Shown in pieces: positions 1 through 9,972 of a stretch of 64,000 bases of DNA. How positions within the stretch are numbered: position 1 is the first letter of the stretch; every line of letters starts with the position of its first letter. Below the pieces are notes generated by a model. That model saw only the letters and a list, made by a program, of their open reading frames with translations. It was not told the origin of the DNA and ran no database searches. Source of the DNA: Phycicoccus sp. Soil802 (lineage in GTDB: Bacteria; Actinomycetota; Actinomycetes; Actinomycetales; Dermatophilaceae); contig NZ_LMSS01000006.1 of the NCBI RefSeq assembly GCF_001429605.1, positions 98,903 to 162,902 on the forward strand, in the 5' to 3' direction. The position numbers and the translations under genes are program-made.

Positions 1-457
<457 letters not shown>

Positions 458-468
458 GGGGTTCAAGC

Positions 469-1605
469 CTACGTCATTCCGAGCATGCCTGAGTACCACT
501 CGTGCCAGCGACGCGCCGTCGCCGTGCCGTCGTCCCACGATGTGGCGCGTTCGCGCCCCTTCACCGAGGCGGTATGCCGCGCGGCCGGGTCGCGCAGGAA
601 CGCCTCGACCGCCTCGGCGAGCCGGGTCGGGTCGTTGACCGGCACCAGGGTCCCGATCCCGCGGACGAGGTCGGGCAGTCCCCCGGTGTCCGTCGCCACC
701 ACGGGCAGGCCGGCCGCCATCGCCTCCTGGACGACCAGGGCCCGCGCCTCCCAGCGACTCGGCAGGACGAAGACGTCGGCCGCGCGCAGCCACCGGGCAG
801 GGTCGGGCTGGGGGCCGACGAGGTGCACGGGGAGTCCGTCGTCGCGGATCCGCCGCATCAGGGCTGCGCGCAGGCCCTCGTCGCCACCCCCGACGACCAC
901 CCACACAGCCCCTCCTGCAGGTTTCTCACCCCATTGGAACGAAACCCGCGCCGCATCGACCAGGGTGTCGAGGTCCTTCTGCGGGGCGATCCGGGCGATG
1001 GTCAGCACGAGCGGCGTGTCGGAGGTCAACGGCCCGATCCCGTTCTCCTGCAACAGTTCTGCGACCAGCAAACGCCGCTCCGCGTCAGGCAGTGGCGTCG
1101 CGGTGAGCAGGTCGGGGACCCGCGGGGAGGGCACCTCGGCGAGGCGGGCATCGCGGGCGCCCAGCCGTCGCGCCTCGGCGACGAGGTCGCTGCTGGCCCC
1201 GGTGACGAAGGTGGCCTCGTGGGCGACCAGGCGCTGGACCAGGTCGAGGACGCGGCGTCGCGCCCCACCACCCAGGACTGCGTTGTGCTGGCTGACGACG
1301 ACCGGCGTGCCCGTGCCCGCCGCAGCGACGACCGCGACGAGACCCGCCTGGTGGCCGTGGGCGTGCAGCACGTCCGCCCCACGCGCGAGTCCGCGCAGCC
1401 GACGCAGGTCCCGGAGCGAGCCGAGGACACCGGAGGCCCGGCTCGGCCACCACGGTCGCGCCCCGGGCAGGTCGAACCGGGCGGCGGTCGAGGCGTCGGT
1501 CACCACGGTGACGTCGTCGCCGAGGGCGCGCAGGTCGGCGGTGAGGTCGGCCACGTGGGTGCCGATCCCGCCCGCGCTGCGACCCAGCAGCATCACCACC
1601 CTCAC
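469..1605 (-). CDS. GT4-family glycosyltransferase
   Basis: A 378-residue GT-B-fold transferase with an N-terminal acceptor domain starting [17 protein letters not shown] and a C-terminal nucleotide-sugar domain. The family ExxxxxxxE motif is visible late in the protein ([15 protein letters not shown], about residues 295-310), followed by [14 protein letters not shown]. No signal peptide or membrane segment is seen, so it should act at the inner membrane face or in the cytosol. Its GTG start overlaps the stop of the MurJ-like gene by four bases (GTGA), indicating translational coupling. Donor and acceptor cannot be read from sequence. The neighbouring phosphosugar transferase and flippase suggest that it extends a lipid-linked glycan (inference). 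Confidence 0.88.
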   Translation of the reverse strand: MRVVMLLGRSAGGIGTHVADLTADLRALGDDVTVVTDASTAARFDLPGARPWWPSRASGVLGSLRDLRRLRGLARGADVLHAHGHQAGLVAVVAAAGTGTPVVVSQHNAVLGGGARRRVLDLVQRLVAHEATFVTGASSDLVAEARRLGARDARLAEVPSPRVPDLLTATPLPDAERRLLVAELLQENGIGPLTSDTPLVLTIARIAPQKDLDTLVDAARVSFQWGEKPAGGAVWVVVGGGDEGLRAALMRRIRDDGLPVHLVGPQPDPARWLRAADVFVLPSRWEARALVVQEAMAAGLPVVATDTGGLPDLVRGIGTLVPVNDPTRLAEAVEAFLRDPAARHTASVKGRERATSWDDGTATARRWHEWYSGMLGMT

Positions 1606-3254
1606 GCGGAGGTCCCCCTGCGCCGGGCCCGGCCGCGCTCGCGCAGCGCCGTCATGGCCTTGCGGTCGGCGACCATCATCACGCCGAGGTAGGCCAGCAG
1701 GGTCACCAGCCCGACCAGGAGGCCACTGCCGAGCGCCGACCAGAGCGTGTCCGGCGAGAGGCCACGGGCGACCGTGTCACCCACGGCGAGCCCCACGGCG
1801 GCGGCGACGACGGCCGCACCGAGCGTGCGGCCCGACCCCTGGACTGCCTCCGGCCCCCAGGCACTGCGCACCAGCAGGGCGAGCACGGCGGCCGACACGG
1901 TCATCCCGACCGTCGACCCGACACCGAGGATGCCGAGCGTCGTGCCGGCGACCGAGCCCTCCGGGATCAGGGCCACGGGGATCAGGGCGGCCAGCGACCA
2001 GCCCGCCGCCACGGCCAGCGCGGCGTGGATCGGACGACCCCGCACGTAGAGAGCGCGGGTCAGCAGGGCGGCGACCGAGAACCCGACCAGGCCGGGGGCG
2101 TACGCCGACAGGGCCCCGGGCAGGGCGGCCAGCGCCGCTCCCCCTCCGGAGCGGGCCGCGCTGTCGAACGAGGAGAAGAAGACCCCCACCGGCCGCGAGA
2201 CCGCCATCAGCACGGTGGCCGCCCCCGCGGTGAGCAGCAGGATCCCCCGCAGCGCTGCGGCCAGGGTGTCGCGCGCGGAGGTCCCGACCTGCTTCTTCAG
2301 CTCCTCGGCGGCGCTCGTGTGCGCCAGTGCCGGGAAGGCGGACGTCGCGATCGGGACGGCCAGCACGGCGTACGGGAGCAGGTAGACGGCCTGGACGTAG
2401 GTGTAGACGTTGACGACGCCGGTGTCGACGGTGCGCGGGGCGTGGGTCAGCCACAGCGTGGCTGCGACGGCGGCCTGCTGCGCCACCAGCGCGATGACGC
2501 CGGCGCCGGCCAGCGAGCCGGCCCGGCGGGCCACCCCCTCGGGGAAGCTGAACGTGGGCCTCAGCCGGACCCCGGCCCGCACCGCCGGCACCAGCAGCGG
2601 CAGGCTCAGCACGACGACACCGAGGGTGGTGCCGCCGGCGAGCGCCCAGGTCGCGCTGGCGGAGAGGTCGGCGGGCGACGTCCCCGGCTCGGCGACCAGC
2701 CGGTAGCCGACGTACGCGGCGATGACGACGAGGCTCGAGAGCAGCGGGGCCAGCGCTGCGGCGAGGAACTTGCGGTGCGCCTGGAGCACGCCGGCCAGCA
2801 CGACCCCGACCCCGTAGAGGGCCACCTGCGGCGCGAAGACGAGGAGCATCGTCGTCCCGAGCTCGGCGGCTCCGGGGACGGTCGAGTCGCCGAGCAGGGC
2901 GTCGCTGAGCCACGGCGCGGTCAGCGCCAGCAGCACCGACAGCGGCACCAGGACGGCGACTGCCCAGGTGAGCAGGGCCGAGGCGGTCCGGTCGGCATCC
3001 GCACGGCGGCCCGCGCCCAGCTGGCTCGCGATCAGCGGCACGGCCACGGCGGCGAGGGCGCCACCCGCGGCGACCTCGTAGACGACGTTGGGGAGCATGT
3101 TGACCGTCTGGTAGGTGTCACCCACCCCGCCCGCACCGACGGTGCGCGAGAACACGATGGTGCGCCCGAAGCCCGCGAGCCGGGCCAACAGCGTCACGAC
3201 GGCGATGAGCGCAGCGGCCTTGGCGACCGACGTGCCGACCGTCCTCGCGGTCAT
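1602..3254 (-). CDS. MurJ/MviN-like lipid-linked oligosaccharide flippase
   Basis: About 550 residues with some 13-14 hydrophobic segments, MOP-superfamily layout. The N-terminus (LIAVVTLLARLAGFGRT, then a short loop and YQTVNMLPNVVYEVAAGGAL) is typical of MurJ/MviN. MurJ flips lipid II; this copy lacks the long C-terminal extension of the main mycobacterial MurJ and may be a paralogue with another substrate. I chose ATG 3254 over GTG 3263 because it lies in a duplicated start/stop junction (see the repeat at 3246-3296). It sits between a phosphosugar transferase gene and a glycosyltransferase gene, a set consistent with building and exporting a lipid-linked glycan. Substrate unknown. Confidence 0.85.
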   Translation of the reverse strand: MTARTVGTSVAKAAALIAVVTLLARLAGFGRTIVFSRTVGAGGVGDTYQTVNMLPNVVYEVAAGGALAAVAVPLIASQLGAGRRADADRTASALLTWAVAVLVPLSVLLALTAPWLSDALLGDSTVPGAAELGTTMLLVFAPQVALYGVGVVLAGVLQAHRKFLAAALAPLLSSLVVIAAYVGYRLVAEPGTSPADLSASATWALAGGTTLGVVVLSLPLLVPAVRAGVRLRPTFSFPEGVARRAGSLAGAGVIALVAQQAAVAATLWLTHAPRTVDTGVVNVYTYVQAVYLLPYAVLAVPIATSAFPALAHTSAAEELKKQVGTSARDTLAAALRGILLLTAGAATVLMAVSRPVGVFFSSFDSAARSGGGAALAALPGALSAYAPGLVGFSVAALLTRALYVRGRPIHAALAVAAGWSLAALIPVALIPEGSVAGTTLGILGVGSTVGMTVSAAVLALLVRSAWGPEAVQGSGRTLGAAVVAAAVGLAVGDTVARGLSPDTLWSALGSGLLVGLVTLLAYLGVMMVADRKAMTALRERGRARRRGTSA

Positions 3255-3296
3255 CGACGACACCGCACTACCGACGACACCGCGGTCATCGACGAC
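3246..3296. repeat. 35-bp-spaced direct repeat at a gene junction
   Basis: The 16-base string CGCGGTCATCGACGAC occurs at 3246-3261 and again at 3281-3296. On the minus strand each copy contains GATGACC. In one copy this holds the stop (TGA) of the phosphotransferase gene, in the other the ATG of the MurJ-like gene. This looks like a tandem duplication that split an ancestral ATGA stop/start overlap. Confidence 0.8.
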
Positions 3297-4086
3297 CCAG
3301 GGCGTCGAGCTCGCGCAGGCCGGGAGTGGACTCGATGACGTGGGTGAACGAGACCTTCTCCGAGGCGAGCGTCAGGGCGGTCAGGGCGGCCAGCGCGACC
3401 CATCGACCGCGCCGGCCGGTGCGCTGCACCAGGGCGGCGCCGAGCAGCGCGCCGGCGCTGTTCGCGCCGGTGTCGCCGAGCATGGCCTCCCCGGCCAGGT
3501 CGGGTCCGAGCAGGCCGGCCGCTGCACCCACGGCGGCGCCGGCGGCCGGTGCGCTCCGGGACGAGGTGGCGGTGAGGGCGCCGAGGACCATGGTCGCCTT
3601 GAGCGCCCGTCCGGGACGCAGGTCGAGCAGGTTGAGCAGGTTGGCCGACCCCGCGATGACCGCACCACCGACCAGCGTGTCCGCCGCGGTACGGCTGGGG
3701 TCCCGGCGGTCGATCAGGGCCGCGGACACCAGTCCGGTCACCCCGAGGCCGAGGATCTTGACCGCACCGGTCGTCACCTCACCGCGGGCCAGCGCGCCGA
3801 GGTGCCCCTTGAGGCCCTTGCTGCTCGAGTCGCCCCTGAGGTCGTCCAGCGCGCCGAACGCCGCGGACGACCCGGCCGCCACCACCGGCCCCGGGCCGGC
3901 ACCCAGGAGCGCCGCGGCACCGGCGGCCCCCACGGCATACGCGGGACCCTCGAGGAGCGTGACCGTGCGACCCGCATGGTTGGTGCGGTCCCACGTGTCG
4001 GTGCCGCCCGGTGGGCGGTCCCGCAGCAGGCGCAGGGCGGAGGCGGCGAGCGCCCCGGCAACGGCACCGGACACGAGTGCGCGCAC
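3286..4086 (-). CDS. WecA/MraY-like polyprenyl-phosphate sugar-1-phosphate transferase (short form)
   Basis: A 266-residue membrane protein, shorter than MraY or WecA (about 330-360). Family motifs are present: ALDDLRGDSSSKGLKGH (about residues 79-95, the DDxxD region), ANLLNLLDLRPGRALKA (about 158-174) and GDTGAN (about 206-211). These mark enzymes that move a sugar-1-phosphate from a UDP-sugar to a polyprenyl phosphate. GTG start, 5 bases after the mctB stop. Likely role: first step of a lipid-linked glycan handled next by the MurJ-like and GT4 products. The short length leaves open a non-catalytic or divergent homologue. Confidence 0.78.
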   Translation of the reverse strand: MRALVSGAVAGALAASALRLLRDRPPGGTDTWDRTNHAGRTVTLLEGPAYAVGAAGAAALLGAGPGPVVAAGSSAAFGALDDLRGDSSSKGLKGHLGALARGEVTTGAVKILGLGVTGLVSAALIDRRDPSRTAADTLVGGAVIAGSANLLNLLDLRPGRALKATMVLGALTATSSRSAPAAGAAVGAAAGLLGPDLAGEAMLGDTGANSAGALLGAALVQRTGRRGRWVALAALTALTLASEKVSFTHVIESTPGLRELDALGRR

Positions 4087-4091
4087 GGCGG

Positions 4092-5033
4092 CTACTTGGT
4101 CGCCAGCTGGGGGAAGGCCGCGGTCGCGTCGGAGGCGAGACCGTACTGCCCGGACTTGCCCGCCTCCTGCTCGAGCAGCCCGAACACCATGCTCGCCTGC
4201 CCCATCGGGAGCTCGGCGTCGTCGACGGTGGACAGGACCTTGGACTGGTCGCTGTCGTCGCGCGAGGTGGTGACTACGGACGTGGTGTTCGTGGCGCTGG
4301 GGCTGACGCTCGGGGCCACCAGGATCGCGCCCGCCCCGGCCTCGTCGAGCGCCCCCGCGAGGTGGCTCAGGCCGGTCGCGCGGTCCTCGCGCGCGGCGGC
4401 GTCCGAGCCGGTCACGGCCCCGGCCACGACCACGGCGATCGAGGCGACCTTGACGTTGTCGGGGGTGTAGCGGATCAGGTCACCGGTACGCAGCGCCTCG
4501 AGCGCCGACGCGGCACCCGCGGCCGTGGACCCGGCCTTGGCGAGCACCGACCGGGCCAGCACGGCATCGACGACGTCGCTCCCGGTCTGGTCGATGGGGA
4601 CCCCCACCTGGCTGGCCAGCTGCTGGCCGAGGGTGGCGCGGAAGGCTGCCTTCTCGGGGTCGACCCAGTTGTCCTGCACCGAGATCGTGGACCCCACCAC
4701 CGCGCCTGCCGAGGCGAGCGTGCCCTGCGTGGACTTCACGAGGTTGGGGTCGGCGCCGGGGAGGACGACCAGGGTCACCGTGGTGTCCTTGAGCCGCTCC
4801 GCGAGCAGGCTCCGGTTGCTGGCCGAGGTGAACTCGTCGCGAGCCGCGGTCCCCTTCTCCGCGGCGTCGAGCTCGCTGCGCAGGGAGGCCTTGTCGGCGC
4901 GCAGGTTCTTCACCTCGGAGGTGAGGGTGTTGCCGATGTCCTCCTTGAGCGGACCGGCACCGAGCACGATCCCCACGGCGAGGGCCATGAAGATCGAGAC
5001 GATGGAGACGAGGTGGTAACGAAAGTCGATCAC
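4092..5033 (-). CDS. mctB: MctB/SteB-family envelope protein
   Basis: About 313 residues: one N-terminal membrane segment (FRYHLVSIVSIFMALAVGIVLG) that anchors an outside domain, followed by a coiled-coil stretch (about residues 35-60). MctB is a copper-resistance channel-like protein in mycobacteria; the corynebacterial equivalent SteB works with SteA in cell-envelope assembly. The start is set at GTG 5033, giving the family start V-IDFRYH and a GTGA overlap with the steA stop; an in-frame start farther upstream would run into steA. The steA-steB pairing is conserved. Whether this copy handles copper, the cell wall or both cannot be told. Confidence 0.88.
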   Translation of the reverse strand: MIDFRYHLVSIVSIFMALAVGIVLGAGPLKEDIGNTLTSEVKNLRADKASLRSELDAAEKGTAARDEFTSASNRSLLAERLKDTTVTLVVLPGADPNLVKSTQGTLASAGAVVGSTISVQDNWVDPEKAAFRATLGQQLASQVGVPIDQTGSDVVDAVLARSVLAKAGSTAAGAASALEALRTGDLIRYTPDNVKVASIAVVVAGAVTGSDAAAREDRATGLSHLAGALDEAGAGAILVAPSVSPSATNTTSVVTTSRDDSDQSKVLSTVDDAELPMGQASMVFGLLEQEAGKSGQYGLASDATAAFPQLATK

Positions 5034-6214
5034 GTGACGATTCCTACGACGAAGGACCAGAGGTCGTCCCACCGGGCGCCGAGCACCTGGAGGAACGCGC
5101 GCCCACCGGTGGTGGACCAGAGCGCCGCGAACAGTGCGCTCAGTCCCCCCAGCAGCATCAGCGTCAGGGCGAGGTTGGAGATGCGGGAGCGGTAGAGCCG
5201 GCTGACACCCTTGGCGTCGATGAGCTTGCCGCCCACGCGCAGCCGGGTGAGGAAGGTGCTGGCCATGCCGCTGCGGCCCTTGTCGAGGAACTCGACGAGC
5301 GTTGCGTGCGTGCCGACGGCCACGATCAGCTCGGCCCCCTTGTCGTCGGCCAGGAGCATCGCGACGTCCTCGCTCGTCCCGGTGGCCGGGAAGACGACCG
5401 GCTCGATCCCGAGCCGGTGGACGCGCTCCAGACCGGGGGCGTTGCCGTCGCGGTAGGCGTGCACCACGATCTCGGCACCACAGCGCAGGGTCGCGTCGGA
5501 CACCGAGTCCATGTCGCCCACGACCATGTCGGGCTTGAGGCCGACCTCGAGAAGGGCGTCGGCACCGCCGTCGACCCCGATGAGCACCGGGCGGTACTCG
5601 CGGATGTAGCTGCGGAGCATGCGCAGGTCTTCCTTGTAGTGGTAGCCGCGCACCACGATCAGCGCGTGCCGACCATCGATCTTGGTGGTGATGTCAGGGA
5701 CGCCGACGCCGTCGAGCAGCAGCTCGCGCTCCCGGCGCAGGTACTCCATCGTGTTGGCCGCGAACGCCTCGAGCTGGACCGCGAGTCCGGCCCTGGCCTC
5801 GGTCATCGAGGACTGCACGAGCTCGTGGTCGAAGGCCTGTCCCTTGGCCACCACCTCGTCGCCGACCCAGATCTGGTCGCCGTCGATCCGCACGAGCTGG
5901 CCGTCGGCGAGGTCGTGCATGACGTCCTTGCCGACGTCGTCGATCAGCGGGATCCCCGCGTCGACCAGGATCTCGGGACCGAGGTTGGGGTAGCGACCCG
6001 AGATCGACGGAGCGGCGTTGATGACGGCGGCGGGTCGGCAGGCCAGCAGGGCCTCCGCGCTCACCTTGTCGATGTCCTGGTGGTCGATGACCGCGATCTC
6101 GCCGGGCTTGAGCCGCTTGGTGAGGTTCTTGGTGCGGGCGTCCACGCGCACCACACCGCGCACCCCCGGGGTCTCGGGGTCGCGGGCACGTTGGCGGGTG
6201 AACTTCAAAGGCAT
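5030..6214 (-). CDS. steA: SteA-like protein with thiamin-pyrophosphokinase-like domain
   Basis: About 394 residues. The middle carries a thiamin-pyrophosphokinase-like fold (VLIGVDGGADALLEVGLKPDMVVGDMDSVSD, about residues 215-245), and the C-terminus one or two membrane segments (NLALTLMLLGGLSALFAAL). In corynebacteria SteA/SteB affect cell-wall synthesis at division, and SteA contacts the Ripa hydrolase system (family knowledge). Start ATG 6214 is preferred over ATG 6223 because a GGGAGG ribosome site sits 9 bases upstream of it. It overlaps mctB by four bases and follows recN with a gap of about 97 bases, so it is probably cotranscribed with both. Confidence 0.87.
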   Translation of the reverse strand: MPLKFTRQRARDPETPGVRGVVRVDARTKNLTKRLKPGEIAVIDHQDIDKVSAEALLACRPAAVINAAPSISGRYPNLGPEILVDAGIPLIDDVGKDVMHDLADGQLVRIDGDQIWVGDEVVAKGQAFDHELVQSSMTEARAGLAVQLEAFAANTMEYLRRERELLLDGVGVPDITTKIDGRHALIVVRGYHYKEDLRMLRSYIREYRPVLIGVDGGADALLEVGLKPDMVVGDMDSVSDATLRCGAEIVVHAYRDGNAPGLERVHRLGIEPVVFPATGTSEDVAMLLADDKGAELIVAVGTHATLVEFLDKGRSGMASTFLTRLRVGGKLIDAKGVSRLYRSRISNLALTLMLLGGLSALFAALWSTTGGRAFLQVLGARWDDLWSFVVGIVT

Positions 6215-6311
6215 CCTGGCCATCCTCCCATGGGGCAAGGGGTGTGCCGCACGGCCCACGCGGGTGGGACCTGCGTCATGCGCGCACCCACCGGCGACGG
6301 GTGCGCACCGA

Positions 6312-8039
6312 TCAGGTGTGGACCGCGGTGGCCCGACGGGCCCTGGTCTCCTCGACGAGCTCGCGGGCGTGGTCGAGGGCGGTGCCCGAGTCGACCCCGG
6401 CCATCATGCGGGCGAGCTCGCGCAGCCGCTCCTCGCCGTCGAGCGCGTGCACCCCACTGGAGGTGATGTGCCCGTCGCTGGCCTTGCGGACGACCAGGTG
6501 GCGGTCGGCGTATGCCGCGACCTGGGGCAGGTGGGTGACGACGACGACCTGCGCGTGGCGGGCCAGCGCGGCCAGCCGCGCGCCGACGTCCAGGGCTGCC
6601 GCTCCCCCGACCCCGGCGTCGACCTCGTCGAAGACGAAGGTGGGGACGTCGCTGCCGCCGGCAGCACCGGTCACGACCTCGAGCGCCAGCATGACGCGGG
6701 ACAGCTCACCGCCGGAGGCCGCCTTGGCGACCGTGCGGGCCGGGCTCCCGGGGTTGGCCGCGAGCAGGATCTCGACGTCGTCGCCGCCGTGCCGGGCCAG
6801 GCCGGCCGGCCGTGGGGTGACGGCGACGTCGACGGTCGCCTGCCCCATCGCCAGGTGGGCGAGCTCACCGGTCACCGCGGAGGCGAGCCGCTTGGCCGCA
6901 GTGCGGCGGGCCTTGCCGAGGGCCTGCGCCGTGGTGCTGCGCTCGGCGTCGAGCCGGGCCACCTCGGGCTCGAGGGCCTCGATCCGGCTGTCGGAGTTGA
7001 GGAGGGCGTCGAGTCGCTGGGCCGACGCCTTGCCCCAGGCCAGCACGTCGTCGATGGTCTCGCCGTACTTGCGGGTCAGGGCCGTGAGGTCGGCCCGGCG
7101 CTGCTGGACCCAGGCCATCCGGGCCGGGTCGACCTCGATGTCGGACAGGTAGCTGCTCAGGTCGGCCGCGAGGTCCGCCGCCAGGTAGCCGAGATCCGCC
7201 ATCCGGCGGTCCAGCTCGCGCAGCGCAGGGTCGTGGTCGACCTCGCCCGCGAGGGCCTGGCGGGCCGAGGCGATCAGCTCGACGACGCTGGGCGCCGGCT
7301 CCGCGGCATACTCCCCCGCCCCGGCGAGGTGGTCGTGCGCCAGTGCGGCGGCACCGCGCAGTCCCTCGGCATGGCCGAGCCGCTCGTCCTCGACGCGGAG
7401 CTCGGCATCCTCCCCCGACTGGGGGTCCACCTGCTCGAGCTGCTCGAGGCCGTGCTGGAGCACCTCGATCTCGCGAGCGCGGTCGCGGGCCTGCTCGCGC
7501 AGGTCGGCGAGCTCGGCGGCCGCGGCCTGGTGGGCGTCGTAGACGTCGGTGTGGGCCAGCAGGGCCTTCTGCAGGGGTGCTCCGCCGAACTGGTCGAGGA
7601 CGGCGCGGTGCTGGTCGCTCTGGCGCAGGCGCCACTGGTCGGCCTGGCCGTGCACGGCCACGAGGTGCTCGCCGATCTCGCCGAGCACCCCCACCGGGGC
7701 GGAGCGGCCCCCGACGTGGGCGCGGGACCGGCCCTCGGCGCTGACCGAGCGCACGAGGACCAGCCCGTCGGTCACGTCGGCGCCCGCCTCGGCCGCGCGC
7801 AGGGCGGCGGGGTGGTCGCTGGCGACGTCGACGAGGCCCTCGACCACGGCACTACCGGCACCGGACCGCACCAGGCCGACGTCGGCCCGGGCACCCAGGA
7901 GCAGCCCCAGTCCGGTGACGACCATGGTCTTGCCTGCGCCGGTCTCGCCGGTGACGACGTTGAGCCCCGGGTGCAGGTCGAGCACGGCGTCGTCGATGAC
8001 GCCGAGTCCCTGGATCCTCAGTTCGGACAGCACGGGCAC
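6312..8039 (-). CDS. recN: DNA repair ATPase RecN
   Basis: A 575-residue SMC-like protein for double-strand-break repair. The Walker A motif GETGAGKT lies at residues 31-38. A central coiled coil runs about residues 155-350, the signature ASGGELSRVMLALE is near 430, and Walker B VFDEVDAGVG near 457. Length is normal for RecN (about 550-590). GTG start at 8039; a second GTG two codons later is possible. No SOS-type box is visible immediately upstream, and the 65-base gap to nadK suggests operon transcription. Confidence 0.96.
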   Translation of the reverse strand: MPVLSELRIQGLGVIDDAVLDLHPGLNVVTGETGAGKTMVVTGLGLLLGARADVGLVRSGAGSAVVEGLVDVASDHPAALRAAEAGADVTDGLVLVRSVSAEGRSRAHVGGRSAPVGVLGEIGEHLVAVHGQADQWRLRQSDQHRAVLDQFGGAPLQKALLAHTDVYDAHQAAAAELADLREQARDRAREIEVLQHGLEQLEQVDPQSGEDAELRVEDERLGHAEGLRGAAALAHDHLAGAGEYAAEPAPSVVELIASARQALAGEVDHDPALRELDRRMADLGYLAADLAADLSSYLSDIEVDPARMAWVQQRRADLTALTRKYGETIDDVLAWGKASAQRLDALLNSDSRIEALEPEVARLDAERSTTAQALGKARRTAAKRLASAVTGELAHLAMGQATVDVAVTPRPAGLARHGGDDVEILLAANPGSPARTVAKAASGGELSRVMLALEVVTGAAGGSDVPTFVFDEVDAGVGGAAALDVGARLAALARHAQVVVVTHLPQVAAYADRHLVVRKASDGHITSSGVHALDGEERLRELARMMAGVDSGTALDHARELVEETRARRATAVHT

Positions 8040-8104
8040 AGCCTCTCACGCAGGGCCGACCGGGTCGGTCAGGCTGGCGGTGCGGCCGGCAGTGCGGCTG
8101 GCGG

Positions 8105-9082
8105 TCAGGCCGGCGGCGGGACCTCTGCGACCCGGGCCGCGTCCTCGCGACGGGCCTCACCGCGCCACCCGTGGATGGACAGGTCGAACTTGGCCACCAG
8201 CCGGTCGGTGAACGGTGAGGTGCTGAGCCGGGCCAGCCGCACCGGCGTCTGGGAGCGCACGACCTCGATCCGTGCGCCCGGGGGCAGGTCCACCGCGCGG
8301 CGACCGTCGCACCAGAGTGCGCCGGTGCCCAAGGTGTCGGGCACCACTTCGAGGGCGAGGTGCGAGCTGGGGCCGAGCACGAGCGGTCGGGCGAACAGGG
8401 CGTGCGCACTGATCGGCACCAGCAGGAGGGCCTCGACGTCCGGCCAGACGACCGGGCCACCGGCCGAGAAGGCGTAGGCGGTCGACCCGGTCGGGGTGGC
8501 GACCACGACGCCGTCGCAACCCCAGGTGGTCAGCGGTCGGCCGTCGATCTCCGCCACGACCTCGAGCATGCGTTCGCGGTTGGCCTTCTCGACGGTGACC
8601 TCGTTGAGGGCCCAGCTCGTGTAGACCGGGTCGCCGTTGACGTGCGCCGTGACCTCGAGGGTCATCCGCTCCTCGACCGAGTAGGTCTTGGCGACGATGT
8701 GCTCGACGGTGGCGTCGATGTCCTCGCGCTCGGCCTCGGCGAGGAAGCCCACGTGGCCCAGGTTCACGCCCAGCAGCGGGGCGCCGGTCCCCCGCGACAC
8801 CTCGGCGCCGCGCAGGATGGTCCCGTCACCGCCGAGCACGCAGACCAGCTCACAGCCCTCCGCCGCAGCGTCCCCGTCGTCGACCAGCGTGACGCCCGGG
8901 TGCTCGGCCAGGTTGACGGCGGTGGCCTCGTCCCGCTGGACGACCACCTCGATGCCTGCGGCGTGCAGGCGCTCGACCACGGCGGTCGCCAGGTCCTGCG
9001 CCTCCTGGCGGCGCGGGTGCGCCACGAGCAGGATCCTGCGACCCGGCGTGCTGCTGCCCGGGTCGGTGCTCCCTGAACTCAT
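8105..9082 (-). CDS. nadK: NAD kinase
   Basis: ATP- or polyphosphate-dependent phosphorylation of NAD to NADP. The GGDGT motif is present (VLGGDGTILRGAE), followed by GVNLGHVGFLAE, the conserved ALNEV, TPTGSTAYAFSAGGP, and a C-terminal CDGRR. Start placed at ATG 9082, which has GGGGAG six bases upstream (325 residues). An ATG at 9124 would overlap the tlyA stop (ATGA) but has no ribosome site and adds 14 unconserved residues. The tlyA-nadK-recN order is the classic actinobacterial arrangement. Confidence 0.95.
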   Translation of the reverse strand: MSSGSTDPGSSTPGRRILLVAHPRRQEAQDLATAVVERLHAAGIEVVVQRDEATAVNLAEHPGVTLVDDGDAAAEGCELVCVLGGDGTILRGAEVSRGTGAPLLGVNLGHVGFLAEAEREDIDATVEHIVAKTYSVEERMTLEVTAHVNGDPVYTSWALNEVTVEKANRERMLEVVAEIDGRPLTTWGCDGVVVATPTGSTAYAFSAGGPVVWPDVEALLLVPISAHALFARPLVLGPSSHLALEVVPDTLGTGALWCDGRRAVDLPPGARIEVVRSQTPVRLARLSTSPFTDRLVAKFDLSIHGWRGEARREDAARVAEVPPPA

Positions 9083-9120
9083 GGTGTTCTCCCCACGGTC
9101 TGGTGTCCCTTCGAGGTCAG

Positions 9121-9972
9121 TCATGGCTCGGTCACGTCGTCGGCGGCCCTCACCAGAGCCTCCCATCCCATCGACTGCGCGTCGCGGGGGGTCAGCCAGA
9201 GCAGGTACTCCGCGTTGCCCTCACCGCCCTCGATCGGGCTGCGGGCCAGGCCTTGGGGGTGCAGGCCGGCGGCCACCGCCGCACGGGCGACCTCAGTGAC
9301 CGCCCACGCGCGGTCACCCTGCGCCCGGACGATGCCGCCCTTGCCCAGTCGGGTGCGGCCGACCTCGAACTGGGGTTTGACCAGCACCACGGCGTCACCC
9401 TCGTCGGTCAGCAGGCCTCGGAAGGTCTCGAGCACCAGCGTCAGAGAGATGAAGCTCAGGTCCGCGACGAGCAGGTCCACCGCTCCCCCGAGGTCACCGG
9501 CCCGCAGGTCGCGGACGGTGGTGCGCGACCGGTCGGTGACCCGTGGGTCGTCGGCCAGCGCGGGGACGAGCTGACCGTGCCCGACGTCGAGGGCGATGAC
9601 GTGGGACGCCCCGTGGTGCAGCAGCACCTGGGTGAACCCACCGGTCGAGGCGCCCACGTCGAGGCAGCGCCTGCCGGTGACCACCAGTCCCCGGGGCCCG
9701 AACGTCTCCAGCGCCCCCAGCAGCTTGTATGCCGCGCGGCTCACCCAGCGCGGCCCCTCCTCGCGCACCTCGACGACCTGGCCGGGGGTGACGGGGAGCG
9801 AGGGCTTCGGGGCCGGCTTGCCGTCGACGGTGACGTCACCGGCGTCGACCAGCGCGCGAGCGTGGCCCCGCGACCGGGCCAGGCCGCGCCGGACGAGCTC
9901 GAGATCGAGCCGGACCGGGTCACGCGGCGCGGAGTCGCGCGGCGTCGGGTCGCGCGGTGTGGAGTCGCTCAC
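9121..9972 (-). CDS. tlyA: TlyA-family 16S/23S rRNA 2'-O-methyltransferase
   Basis: A 283-residue protein with an N-terminal S4 RNA-binding domain (about residues 20-80, RLDLELVRRGLARSRGHAR) and an FtsJ-like Rossmann methyltransferase with the SAM motif LDVGASTGGFT (about residues 104-114). Mycobacterial TlyA methylates C1409 of 16S and C1920 of 23S rRNA and determines capreomycin sensitivity. The first 18 residues are a PRD-rich tract from short repeats in the DNA and are probably disordered. GTG start overlapping the previous stop (GTGA). Confidence 0.93.
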   Translation of the reverse strand: MSDSTPRDPTPRDSAPRDPVRLDLELVRRGLARSRGHARALVDAGDVTVDGKPAPKPSLPVTPGQVVEVREEGPRWVSRAAYKLLGALETFGPRGLVVTGRRCLDVGASTGGFTQVLLHHGASHVIALDVGHGQLVPALADDPRVTDRSRTTVRDLRAGDLGGAVDLLVADLSFISLTLVLETFRGLLTDEGDAVVLVKPQFEVGRTRLGKGGIVRAQGDRAWAVTEVARAAVAAGLHPQGLARSPIEGGEGNAEYLLWLTPRDAQSMGWEALVRAADDVTEP

